This document shows, in pieces, positions 24,101 to 33,200 of a stretch of 64,000 bases of DNA. The DNA is taken from assembly GCA_027922465.2 (NCBI GenBank), contig BQMF02000143.1, forward strand, positions 372,001 through 436,000. Direction: 5' to 3'. Within the stretch, counting starts at the first letter, position 1, and each line of letters opens with the position of its first letter. Origin of the DNA: Turritopsis dohrnii. Its lineage: Eukaryota; Cnidaria; Hydrozoa; Anthoathecata; Oceaniidae. Both the position numbers and the translations under genes were made by a program. The notes beneath the pieces are model-generated. The model saw nothing but the letters and a program-made list of their open reading frames with translations. It did not search any database and had not been told where the DNA came from.

Positions 24101-26976
24101 TCAACGTACTTTAACTCCACTATAGCTCCAATCGTATTGTCCTCAAACGATGTTTTGTCAAGGCGTTCTAGCAGTCTATACATGAATTAATGCTGGCAGC
24201 TTCTAGCGTTCTAACTTATCTCTCGTCTATCATGTCTCGTCTACCATCTTTGTTATTGCGTTCCGAACGTATGTTCAAAACAATATGCCATATATATGTA
24301 ACCCTATCCCAATTTAGTACCTCTAGATTCCAATTTGTTTAGGAGAGTGTTAGCAATTTAACCATAAAAGAAAAACGTTCAGATAATCCCATTGGTAATA
24401 CACATTGAATTCACAAATTACGTTAATGCACTTCTCCACAAGTTGCGACTACCCTCTGAATCCGCCGCTGAAGTCAATGGCTCGTAGATCATTTTCATTG
24501 AAATTATATGCAGTCCCTCGCAGTAACTTTTCAACAAATTCTAGCGGGGTAAACCAATGCTTTGTTTATTATTGTGATCTCTGTTGGCAGCCATTGCTTT
24601 ATCTATTTGTATTAGGAATGCAAACAGTAAACGTTATACACCCAACGTCTTCAGAAACAACCTATGCCTGTGTATTTATAGAGTGGATTTTGTTTGGCCT
24701 ATTTTGAAGCTCCTTTTGTAGGAATGTGAAAAGCAAAAGTAAAATACGGCACTAAAATTTTCAAAATATATAAAGTCACTCGGTTTAGTAGCACAAAGCT
24801 AATATCCTCTCCTTAGCTACATTCCCGACAAGTTCTCAAATACTTTTCTGTTAAGGACATATTTCTTATTCGCCCTCACTGATGTTAGAGCAAGTCCTGC
24901 AATCTGACTCTTTTTTTCCTTTCCACATTATCTCATCCTATCAGAGAGGACCGCCTTGAATTCTCTACCTGCTTACCTCAACCTAGGTCCGAACTGATGG
25001 ACTGTTAGGGCTGGCCTATTTATTTCAATTTGATCAAGAAGCAAAGTCATTTAAGAGTGTGACGTGCATTTGAAAACATGAATCTTTTTATAGTTAGAGG
25101 CATCTTTATAATTGCTAATCATATAAATGAATAGCAAACAAAGAGAAGTGCCTTCCTATTCATCTAGTCATTTTCCTATCACTATAGTAACCAATTAGTT
25201 TGAATTAATTTGAATTTCAAAAAAATTACCTAGATTAACAAATGTAAGCATGAATTACTGATTTTCAGTAGTAACTAAAGCAAAATTAAAAATAAGCTCA
25301 ATTATCGCAAAGTATTTAATTCATTTTATTGGCAATCCATGTATTACGCGTCATGCTACTTAGCGAACAACTCACAACAATAGACATTAAAACACAGTAG
25401 AAGTATTCGTTGTTGCGGAACATACAGACGTCTTCCAAATAATGGGAGCTATTGAAAAGGCTTTTTTTCACAACATTCCAATAATCCGACCTAAGAATGT
25501 TACGGTTAACCACCAGTACAAAATATCGCATGCTGATTTGTTTCCATTTAATCACGGGGGATTAACTTAAACAAAAAATAAAAAAAAAATTCAACATACA
25601 TCCATAATGAGAAGCGAAGGGTTGGTGATGAGCTCGGCTGCCACAGCTGTTCGCTTTTTCTCTCCTAAAGGCCAGCAAAAAGGTTATTGGATAGTACAAC
25701 AAACAACGCAAAACAAATCTTTTCGATACACAAACACCCTATCACTGACAAGTTGCGCTTACCTCCTGAACAACCAGGATTAAAGAAATCACCTCCCATC
25801 GCTGAAAAACAAAAGTGTTTGGCTGCATTTCATGAGAGTTTGTAATGGACATCAATAAGGACCCGACAATAATTAGATCAAATGACATTTTACAAACAAC
25901 CGACTGATTCACTAACATACCGGTATCTGCACACTTTCTTAATCCAAGTCGGTCAATCATTCTGTTGACAATCTTTCTCTTCTCACCTCGTCTAAGTTTA
26001 TCTGACAATCTCACTTGACCAACAAACTTTAAAAGAAAATATCTTCCATAAGGTTTTTATTATTTTATCTTATTAGATTTTTTTTTTCAGTGCGGCTCAC
26101 GAATTCGTGGCATTAAAACATTAGGTTTGATCATGTAAAACAAAATTATCACATTACTGAATTCTCTTACTTGTAATGTCTGGCTGACAGTCAAATGTGA
26201 AAAAAATATATCATTTTGCAATACATAGCCAGTTCCTCTCTGTAATTCCTCAGTTGATGGCTGGTCATTAATGAGTATTTGACCACTATCGAGTGTCATA
26301 GCCCCTTGCCGTCCGGATAGGAAGTTTAATAGGGTACTCTTCCCAGCACCTAAATATAGAACTTGCTCTTTGATGGATATATAACAAGTAAAACTGTAGA
26401 AATTTCTTATGAAGTATTTTTCTTAGGACATAAGCTGTTCAGGTGCGTTTTCATATGGGAAAATTGAAATGAAAATATATTAACCAGCAGCAAAAAAAAA
26501 AAAAAAAAGAAAGAAAAAAAGTGGAAACTCAGTGCGAAAATAGATTTTATACCGTTCAAGCCTGACATTTGTTGCAGGACAAGTAATTATCAAAAATGGT
26601 CTCATAGCGACTTGCATTATAGCAATACATATAATCAAGTAGTCACAACAATACAGCACATCAAATCGAGGCAGTGATGGATAGGTTATTTTAAAATTGA
26701 TGTTCGTAAAATATAATACTTTGGAGATAAATTAATTATAGTTTCATTCTTAAAATACATTTCAGAGGGGCTGACTTGCCTGCACAGAAAAATCTTTAAA
26801 AAAACATTTTCACCTGATGGTCCCATGATGGCCATGATTTCACCAGGACGTACTTCTCCAGACACGCCATCCAGAATCTTTTTACCATCAGCGGTAGATG
26901 CTGTCAAATCATCGAACTTCAAGTGAACAGGGATATGAGATTGGTAGAAATCGGACGCTTTCATTTTTTTCGACAT
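12159..26976 (-). CDS. ABCG (White-type) half transporter, paralogue 1, 15 exons, 641 aa
   Basis: ATP-driven half transporter with the ABCG order (nucleotide-binding domain, then six TM helices); expected to work as a dimer. Minus-strand exons: 26976-26814, 26349-26171, 26026-25921, 25801-25763, 25664-25600, 16871-16710, 16154-16061, 15763-15703, 15185-15014, 14407-14288, 14076-13993, 13732-13675, 13228-13014, 12686-12475, 12354-12159 (TAG). Every junction is GT-AG and phases agree. Motifs: Walker A GPSGAGKST (residues 52-60, split by intron 1), signature CSGGEKKRT (about 160-168, mostly on a 39-nt exon), Walker B LLIMD followed by EPTSGLD across intron 5, H-loop TIHQPSS. A linker with an acidic DDDDND run precedes TM1. 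TM-domain marks are YRLSAYYISKSLSELP and WMIGLNRSVWF. The C-terminal loop has cysteines and ends LKYFNKPY. Intron 5 (8.7 kb) holds a BEL/Pao element in the same orientation. Substrate unknown. Confidence 0.92.
13328..13452 (+). mobile_element. Palindromic MITE family C, copy 3
   Basis: Starts CCAGTGGGCGAAAT, contains TTTTATTGAAATAGTGTGTG and TTTCTATAGAAAT, and ends near GCGCGCAAAG. It lies in intron 12 of ABCG gene 1. Confidence 0.55.
15246..15363 (+). mobile_element. Palindromic MITE family C, copy 4 (most complete)
   Basis: Begins CCAGTGGGCAAAAATG and ends GTGCGCACTGGGC, so CCAGTG/CACTGG-type ends are visible. The centre is TATTTCTATAGAAATACATTCC. It lies in intron 8 of ABCG gene 1. Confidence 0.6.
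15548..15660 (-). mobile_element. Palindromic MITE family C, copy 5 (reverse)
   Basis: Reverse-orientation copy: TTTCTTTAGAAATCTACACG, CTATTTCAATAAAAATGCTC, GCGGTGACTTCGAACGATTT. It is in the same intron as copy 4, about 185 bp away, so the intron carries an inverted pair. Confidence 0.5.
16212..16594 (+). mobile_element. Palindrome-rich MITE family D, copy 1 (TTA duplication)
   Basis: A 383-bp element with ends GGGGCTGATTACATG and its inverse, flanked by TTA (16209-16211, 16595-16597). The interior is packed with short palindromes such as GGGATGAAATTTCATCCC and with CCGAGATCTCGG-type units, so single strands should fold strongly. It lies inside the 555-bp intron 6 of ABCG gene 1. The TTA duplication points to PIF/Harbinger mobilisation. 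Related copies are at 35608-35998 and 34035-34581. Confidence 0.8.
17437..17826 (-). repeat. 3' LTR of the BEL/Pao element
   Basis: 390 bp. On the element's strand it starts TGTTTTGAAC and ends CCTCAAAACA, giving the standard TG...CA termini. Matches 23893-24282 base for base by eye. Confidence 0.92.
17873..23497 (-). CDS. BEL/Pao gag-pol polyprotein, 1874 aa
   Basis: Single uninterrupted gag-pol frame. Residues about 1-250 are a charged coiled coil with a long E/K/R run. About 252-420 is the DUF1759-type gag region (LERLKFQTFDGN). Zinc knuckles follow at about 460-520 (CWIHQ...C and CFACLEIGHNANNC). The DUF1758 aspartic protease has WDAGST near 570. A Cys-rich CGSCRCGKCHPGGK patch precedes the reverse transcriptase, with YMDDISD near 994. 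RNase H lies near 1195 (LFSDGSNEAYG). The integrase has an H-C zinc finger near 1495-1530 and a D-D-E core (TGVDFFGPY, SDNGSQL, NGATESL). A DUF5641-type C-terminal domain lies near 1770-1840. This order is diagnostic of BEL/Pao, and all catalytic motifs I can recognise are intact. The start is the first Met, 396 bp inside the 5' LTR edge. Expected roles are capsid assembly, cDNA synthesis and integration. Confidence 0.95.
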   Translation of the reverse strand: MENAKKARKQAKRTFTRTGNQLEKALDNEKTLVTTMEKRYIEFKTAWEKVQVDHQEYVRHLTESDDTEEDWITELSDRFCLLEEQYDIFVHNKERKKIEEEKAEREEKDARERAEKEMKDAEEKTEKERRNAEEKEEREERHMAQVAIYREQERLKVEKCIMNIKVLVEQDREENNRAVKEASVLMKERMEECEKVHQNYISLLKTTEEMEEQRDWLVSLWENFNETYNAALVHMSKHEKISSAAMKADKELGLKLERLKFQTFDGNIRKYPKFKHDFLTHIQPLYGPDQTSFVLKSYLSDAVKEEVENLDDIKDLWKRLDNKYGDEGKHIDAIMTDIKEAPLCQEGDALTLIEFINKIERAHRDLVRLGLEKEISNSTIVSMIERKLPDEVQKEWLKVVTGERRKELSRDKFPALMKLLLEYRERLEYSNSSIRARDHMTATVNLNQANRGPIDNGNKKARCWIHQNGGDHPIWRCRSFEGKSPNEKVELVKKNNACFACLEIGHNANNCSRGFKCKEKGCDLPHHQLLHEAHASGITFHCSGESDTILQLQSINGGTKTGVKVPLNTLWDAGSTISLITLATARKLHLQGRKIRLQMTKVGGDTKLMDTYSYKLYLEDTTGVSHEIDVLGIDTISTDITEIKFDKIRSIFSDIDCSKLERPKNGNIECLIGFQYAAFHPVLKKAVGHLLLLENRFGLVVGGSHPALKENTMKLVKQADVANVTASIEEFYSIENLGVQCIPKCGSCRCGKCHPGGKNMSLKEEKEYKLITSNLSYDENNKKWQASYPWIKNPYDLPNNRSAALVRLKSTERQLKKNAQHASLYTRQIEDMIERGVSRKVPEKELMEYQGPIHYISHHAVMKPASKSTPCRIVFNSSASFHGHVLNEYFAKGPDMLNKLLSVLMKFREEHFAFIGDISKMFHSINIPIFDQMTHLFLWRNLDTDKEPETYAMTAVNFGDRPSATIAVAALRKTAEMNQQQLPNAARIIVNNSYMDDISDSVSTQNEAIKRTKEIDKVLATGGFKVKGWVFSGSKSNTNETQDQKAVQVLTQTAGMEHTSERILGMQWDSLNDKFLYSAKLNFSRGKQMQPNLNLSQVPEFVPQPLTKRLILSQMNGIYDPLGLISPFTVKAKILMRKLWAQDKKIDWDEAIPDHFRNEWITFFQQMFLLEDIKFPRCIKPQGSIGNPILVLFSDGSNEAYGAAAYARWKIVDGTYDTRLIAAKNRIAPLKTVDIVRLELSGAILSKRLRATIETEMRLRFERVYHIIDSEIVKAMISKESYGFNTFAANRIGEIQASTQPSEWFWTQGSLNIADWLTRGKSPSDLDELSMWQNGPNFLQLPEGEWPISSQTKVKDLPERSKVSFVAQTNANNIDDLATRIDIHRFSRFELLRNVTARILKLYERFKLPRQTRQNCINPLDREKADIFWIKHAQEDLKKELASERLKKLCPKMKNGLIVVGGRTERWMEATWNKQEFILLPRDHRLSLLIAHSEHEQSGHLGIAATVSRIRSKYWIIGVRKIVSKLVSNCVTCRKKAKRMATQVMGQLPIERLKPSPPFSATGVDFFGPYVIKGEVQKRTRGKCYGVIFTCMISRAVHVDVSHNYSTDAFLQTLRRFASIRGWPHTIFSDNGSQLVAASKELSDAIKDLDVDRLRAYGIYYNCEWKFTPADGPWFNGATESLVKSVKKALNTSIGEQILSFSELQTVLFEAAQIVNQRPIGTHPSTPEDGSYICPNDLLLGRASSHAPQGPFQERSSNKYRLDFIQRIVDTFWKKWSRDVFPSLVVRTKWHVERRNVEKNDVVLIQDSNTVRGQWKMGLITDTFPGDDGKVRRVMVSYKNQRPQEDVHQYAGVKYTQVERPVQRLIVLKAAHDD
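23893..24282 (-). repeat. 5' LTR of the BEL/Pao element
   Basis: Identical by eye to the 3' LTR. It should carry the promoter and polyadenylation signal of the element. Because the element shares the strand of the ABCG gene, this LTR could also terminate or start host-sense transcripts. Confidence 0.92.
24319..24472 (+). mobile_element. MITE family A, copy 2
   Basis: Contains GGAGAGTGTTAGCAATTTAA, AACGTTCAGATAATCCCATT and CTTCTCCACAAGTTGCGACT, ending GAATCCGCCGCTG. It lies immediately beside the BEL/Pao insertion site in intron 5 of ABCG gene 1. Confidence 0.6.
24482..24552 (+). mobile_element. Palindromic MITE family C, copy 6 (partial)
   Basis: About 70 bp: ATCATTTTCATTGAAATTAT, CCCTCGCAGTAACTTTTCAA, ATTCTAGCGGGG. 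It is a shortened member of the family, abutting MITE A copy 2. Confidence 0.45.
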
Positions 26977-27264
26977 ATCTCTCTCTTACAAACACGTATG
27001 TTAAGAAGTTACAACTGCACAAGTCGTTGCGTGCTTTTGTTGAAAAATTGTTATGGTTCATTTGATTCATTTGATTCAAACAATACCTACTGATTATGTC
27101 ATTATTGATTGTTGCTATGATAATTAACACTTCAATCCTCACGCAATGCACATTGTTCATGGTTGATTGAATACCAACTTTCATTATTCCGATGTCAAAG
27201 GTCTGACACAATTGAGATAAGGTATTTCTTGAAAACAAGTACAAAACATCTGTACTAAAAAATA
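26977..27264. promoter_or_regulatory. Divergent intergenic region between the ABCG paralogues
   Basis: Only 288 bp separate the ATG of the minus-strand ABCG gene (26976) from the ATG of the plus-strand one (27265). It must hold both 5' UTRs or trans-splice sites and probably a shared bidirectional promoter. Visible candidates are the direct TTTGATTCA repeats near 27060-27076, inverted CCAAT-type boxes (GATTGTTG, GTTGATTG) and a GATAAGG near 27216. No canonical TATA box stands out. The regulatory reading is inference. Confidence 0.5.
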
Positions 27265-30200
27265 ATGGCAAGAAACACCAAGGCGCATATTCCAATACAT
27301 TTAAAATTCGTGAATCTGTGCGTATCAGCGGCTGGGAAGAAAATTCTTGAAGATATTTCTGGCGAAGTGAAACCTGGTGAAGTTTTAGCAATCATGGGTC
27401 CATCAGGTTAGAAATTTCTGTGTTTGTTTTCCAGGATTTCTTTAAGTTCATATTTAGAGTGACTGTTGCCCTTGCGTCTCTGTGCCACTAGTCGCTTTAT
27501 TTAAAGATAACAAATCAAGCAAAACGTTCTGTTATTTGAAAGTATATGCATTCAGCTATCGTTATAGAAAGTTTCAAAGTGAATTGCCTCTAACACCGGG
27601 TAGCGATCATTGTGAAAAAGTTATTGAAGCGCTATTTCCACGACCACATTTGATCGAAATTTTTCGAGCGTAAGATTTTAGAGGAACACATTTCTGCTAG
27701 AAATATTTCGATCATAGAATTCCACATCAAAAAGTTGAACTTAATTAGATTGGTTAGGAGATTAAAGATGCAGAAGTCGAAAGCAACCACAAGGAGAAAT
27801 CGTCTGCTATAATCCTATTTTAAAAATTTTGTTCGACAGGATTACCATTCTATCTTATTATACTAATTCGTAATAGTGTGTCACACCTATCAGTACATAC
27901 AGCAACTTTTATGCGCTTACACGGGATTTGAATAAAGGGATCATTTTCGAAATAAAAACCGGTAAGAAATGTTTTACCTGAACTGCATGTTGATCGTTGG
28001 TGGCGTGCGAGGACGCCTTGGCGTCTAGTCTTATTATACTAATTCGCAATTGTGCATCCCACTTTTATTTTAGAAAGTGATGTATTTAATTAAATTAGTC
28101 AAGTTCTTATTTAATTTGGTACTGCGGCTATGACGTCATCAAAGTCTTTGATCGAATATGATACATCCTTTTCGAAGTTAAACTCGGTAAAAAATTCTTA
28201 CCCGGGATGCTAGTCACCCTATAAATTCACGTAAAGTACACGTCAATTTGCTTTTATACCCAATTAAAAAAGATGAAACAAAATCTTTCGCTTCTGCATA
28301 TATCATATAAAATGTAAAAGTAATCATTTTATTTGCAATATTTTACCCTTTAATTGTCTTCAATTTTGAAGGCATACATCTTTTGAACTCCACATTCTCA
28401 GGTCAAGATTTTTACAGAAAATCTGCATAACTTTTCAAGGGCTTTCCAAACATGTTCTCAGAATTGAATTTCGTTGCTATAGATTTTTGCCTAACCGTGA
28501 CATCCTACGTCATCACTTATGTCAGTGTCACGTGATTTTCAGAAATGTACCCATCTCGAAATTTTGATCCCCTTATGTTCTTTCAAAATCAGCAATCAAA
28601 ATTTCGGTTACCCTGAGCGTTAGGTCTTTTCAAAAAATTCCTTGCCTAATAGTTAAGTTTCTTGCTGAAAAACATTACGTTTGAAAAGCACTGTATTTCG
28701 TACACTTGCATTTAAAATCATATCCGTTATTATTTCTTCCACATGTTACACCGTCAAATGTAGTAACTCCGTCAAATGTAGTAACTCCGTCAAATGTAGT
28801 AAATTTTCTACGACAAATGTAGTAACTCCGTTAAATGTAGTAAAAATCTCCGTCAAATGTAGTAACGCTAAATGTAGTAAAAAATCTACGACAAATGTAG
28901 TAACTCCGTCAAATGTAGTAAACCTACGGCAAATGTAGTAAACACCTTTAAGTTTGGAATGAGCCATAATTAGGTCAAACACGTGAAGGTCTTCACCAGG
29001 TAACTTTTCAAGGGATATCAGGTGGTTGCATAATTAAAACCAAAATCACGCATGCGCAGTAAAAAAGACGCTAATATGAGCTGAAAGAACCGTAATTAGG
29101 AAAAACACGTTAAGGTCTTCCCCTATTACTTAATTTTGCAGGTGTCTGTGTAATAAGCTTGGAATTTGCGCATGCGTATTCACAGCATGTTAGTACACGT
29201 AAAATCAGTCATAATTAGGCAAAACACATGAACGTCTTCATCAGGTAACTTTTCAAAGGCTATCAGGTGGCCATATAATAAAAGCAAAAATCGCGCATGC
29301 GCCGTAAAAATAAGCTAGTATGAAGTAAATGAGCCATAATTAGGCAAAACACATCAAAGGTTTCATCATATAATATTCCAGGTGTTATGAAGTGGCCATA
29401 TAATAGATCCCAATTTCGCGCATGCGCAGTGAAAATATTTGGGTAGAATTATGACAAGAAAAGTAAAGTTCATGTAAATATACATGTATTTTCAGTACTG
29501 GTAACAAAACATAAGAAGTGTTTGTTCGAAGGTATCCTGAATTCAATCGACGTCACACATACAAGGGTTTACCTCCTTCTCACAAACTAAGAGTCGGTTA
29601 GTAATGAAATATTTAATTAAAAAGTGACAATATGGTAACTGCGTGCTTCACTAAAGGTTAACTCCCTATGTCCCAGTTAAATCAATGAGTTCAGGATACC
29701 TTTAACAATAACAGAACAAGTACTTATTCAAAGGATTTTATAAAGAGACCCTATGCAAATACAATTCAATGATTTTCAACGATGATAACCAAAGAAGTAA
29801 ACAAATATTTGAGTTTTAAAATATCCTCCATTGAAGGATAACGGAGCATGTAGAATGATCTTATGCAAAATTGTCTAGTGTAAATTTACGGCCAAGCTAT
29901 ATTTTTAATTATATACCACCTATGCCCAGCAGCCAATAGAGTTATAAGCGCACTATTTCACTTCACACGCCTACCAATTTTTATTAATCTTTGCACACTT
30001 TTCAATAACGTCTCTAAGTGCAAAACTGCACCACTTACTCTGTCACATACGATGATTTCATTAATAGAGACAACTTGCTCATGTCAATGACTTCACAAGT
30101 TCATGTCAGGATTATCTGGAACTTGTTTATTTGAAAGTAAATGTTAAGCAGAATACTGACATATACTTTTAATGAAGACTTCTATTCCGCAAAGAAAATA

Positions 30201-33200
30201 TTACGCAACATAATGATGGAAAAAAATAGCCCGAATTTATGGAGTTTTAAAAGTTACCTGGTTAAGACCTTCGAGCGTTTTAACTTAGTATGGCTCATTA
30301 ACCTCGTACAAGTATATTTCTACTGCGCATGAGCGATTTTTGGTTTCATTTTATGGCTACTTAATAGCCCTTACAAAACTAATTGATGAAGACGTTTATG
30401 CGTTGCGCCTCTTTATGACCCATTTTTCTTTTATTGACAGTCTCTTACTGCGCATGTGCAAATTCCAGCCTTATCATAGAGCCACCTGATAGCCCTTGAA
30501 AAGTTACCTGGTGAAGACCTTCACGTGTTTGACCTAATTATGGCTCATTCCAAACTTAAAGGTGTTTACTACATTTGTCGTAGGTTTACTACATTTGACG
30601 GAGTTACTACATTTGTCGTAGATTTTTACTACATTTAGCGTTACTACATTTGACGGAGATTTTTACATTTAACGGAGTTACTACATTTGTCGTAGACAAT
30701 TTACTACATTTGACGGAGTTACTACATTTGACGGTGTAACACCATATCTCATAATCCTAAAAGGAAATACAAAAATAATGAAATGTATAAAATATTTACT
30801 AAATGTGTTTAGCTTCTTGCTATGAAATATGCATCCATGGTTGCAGTTCACACATTTTTTTTGTTTGTAGGAAATAGATTCTGGTATTTATAGCTAAGCC
30901 TTATTTACTCTTTTCAAAAGGTATGCTAACGTCAGTACAACATAGGCCTAGTCGATAACAAACAGTAAAAAAGTTTGGTGCAGATTTTCGTCTTTTTAAG
31001 TTACGATTTATTTGATTGCATATTCCAATTTAGTTTTGAAATACCACTCAATTTTTTGTGGCATATCGCTCCTGTGTTTAATAAGACACGTCATTTTTTA
31101 AGAGAATGATCAAAATGTGAGAACGACATTTCTTATGTACCAGCAAATAATGACTTTTTTATAGCCTGTACAAACTGCTAAACAAAAGGAAGTGAAAGTG
31201 TTAATGTCAATTAATAAAACATTTTCGTAATTTTTAATTATAGTAGCAACAGAGAGAGAGTTGAATGTCCACTTATTAATCATTATTAAAGATATATTTT
31301 CTTTCGAAAACTAATGCTTCTTAAACTTAATTTTGAGTGGTACAGAACATTTGAAGACTATGATATATCATTTCTTAAGGTATTTGAAATCTTTACAAGT
31401 TATGAAGGATTTCGTGCAATGTTTACATGACATCTTGTTCACCAAATTTCACAAAATTTTGCATTAAGCACAATTGAAAGGTGCTGATTCCGAATTTGAC
31501 AATGATTGTCTCAGGTTTGATTAAAATTGGGCAACTTGGGCCAACTTTGTGCTAACTTACGAAAAGTTCTCCAATTTTCATAAAAAATTGCACAAGGCAC
31601 ACTTAAAAGGCGCTGATTTCGAATTTGACAATCATTTCGTCTGATCTGACCAAAATTGGACAATTTTTGGTAAATTTGAACAAATCGGCAATGTTTTATA
31701 GTTGAGACTACGTATGTGTTGCTGTGACACGTCCTGAAGTCTTCAAGCCAAGCGGCTTCTTGCTTGGCTTTTAGTTTCGGACATGTTCTTGCACGTTCTT
31801 GAATGAAGTCACATAACATTTAAAATTCATGTAAACATCCTGACACTCCCTAGAACTCCATAGAAACATCATCGAGGCATTAAAAAAGACATTAAAAGCT
31901 TTTATCCCAATAATTAGTTAGGCGACACAGAGATGTGCAGTGTGTTTTGTAATGTTAATTTTAAAGCTGTTTTTTTTAAATGAATATACCGAATTTCAAA
32001 ATAATTTTTACATCGTTGGAAAGCCATTTTCAAGTTCTTTCGGATAGTATGTTTTTTTTGAAAAATGAAAAAGTGGTTTAAATTTTGATACCATTCATTA
32101 AAGTTTTGTCTAATATAATCCCTCGTCATTTTGTTTGATTTTTAAATTTTTAAAAGCAAATTATTGAAATGCTGAAAAATGAAAAAACATATATAAAAAT
32201 ACAAACATAACGAGTCACTTGCACATTTGAATGACGTCGTTATCACTCAAAATGGAGGCTTTAAAGAACGACCCTGCTTGCGCTGTAACAACAATTTAAG
32301 TGGATCTACGCCTCACAACTTTGAAACTTTACCACGCAATAGTTAGAAAGCAATAATGAAGGCTGCATGGAATGCAGAACGGATACGAGAGACATTAAAC
32401 GATGCAAGATTAAACGACAAGTGCTTTGAACTTAACACATTTGCGTAATCGCATAGCAGACATTAGCACGTTCACTTTTTCTATTTAGTTTTCTTTCTTG
32501 TGTTTTATTATGTAGGTATTCGAAAATGCACCTTCCAAATCGTTTAAACTAATCCAGACTCGAAACTACAAAAATAAAAGTCCCCGTTAATTTAATACTA
32601 TTTAAAAGATACAGTTCTTGAGCCGTGTTAATTAAAGCACACTTTTAGAAAGTCTCTTTGTCCATCCGCATTAATTTGTGACCGCGTTAATTTATAGCGC
32701 GTTAAATAGTCGGCCCTTTTAATTTCGTGTAATAATAACATGAAAAAGCACTCCCAGGAAATAGCGAGCGGTGACAAGGAAAAACTTTGGAAAAACAAAG
32801 TCGTTTGTAAGGTACAAAATAAGGATACAAAAACAAGGAGGCGGATGATCGTAGTCTATTCTCTGGTTTAAATAGCAATCAAAAATCTACAAAAAAGTAG
32901 ACAAACGCAAAAACACAAATATAACAACAACAACAACAAAATAGCATAATGGCTTTCTTGCTTAAACAGAAATTCAAGAAGAAGAAGAGGAGTTGTGAGC
33001 GGTTTTGTCTTATTCTTCATCTGCAGATGAAATGAAATCCTTCATTCATAATACATTTTCACGGTGGCCGTGGACTTCAGCATTGCATTCTTGGTTGACA
33101 TGAAAATTTATCTATCCATCTAAAAGTAGTGAAAATGTTTTGAAAACATAAAGTTGCGGCCTGTATTGTTAAGCCAATCGTTTGCTCTTCTTTATAGGTG

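Larger units (their letters stand above)
17437..24282 (-). mobile_element. Full-length BEL/Pao LTR retrotransposon
   Basis: A 6846-bp element bounded by two 390-bp LTRs that I read as identical. It is flanked by the 5-bp duplication ATATG (17432-17436 and 24283-24287). It carries a single long gag-pol ORF (17873-23497) with no internal stops. No envelope-like ORF is present. It sits in intron 5 of ABCG gene 1, transcribed in the same direction as the host gene. Identical LTRs and an open ORF indicate a very recent insertion. The primer-binding site was not recognised: the base after the 5' LTR does not start with the usual TGG. Confidence 0.93.

Noticed and set aside
25763..25801. Apparent loss of the ABC signature loop in ABCG gene 1 (CADTG joined to GEKKRT)
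   Set aside because: At first the exons seemed to lack the C-loop, but a 39-nt micro-exon with good splice sites supplies it, and the same exon exists in the paralogue.
28744..28945. CRISPR-like array of short repeats (TCCGTCAAATGTAGTAA)
   Set aside because: The repeats are spaced irregularly by 0-10 bases, are mirrored 1.8 kb away as an inverted arm, and the genome is eukaryotic. They are arms of a foldback element.
28681..28982. Overlapping ORFs of 85 and 78 aa on both strands
   Set aside because: Their repetitive translations (NVVTPSNVV and LLHLTE units) come only from the short DNA repeats of the foldback arm.
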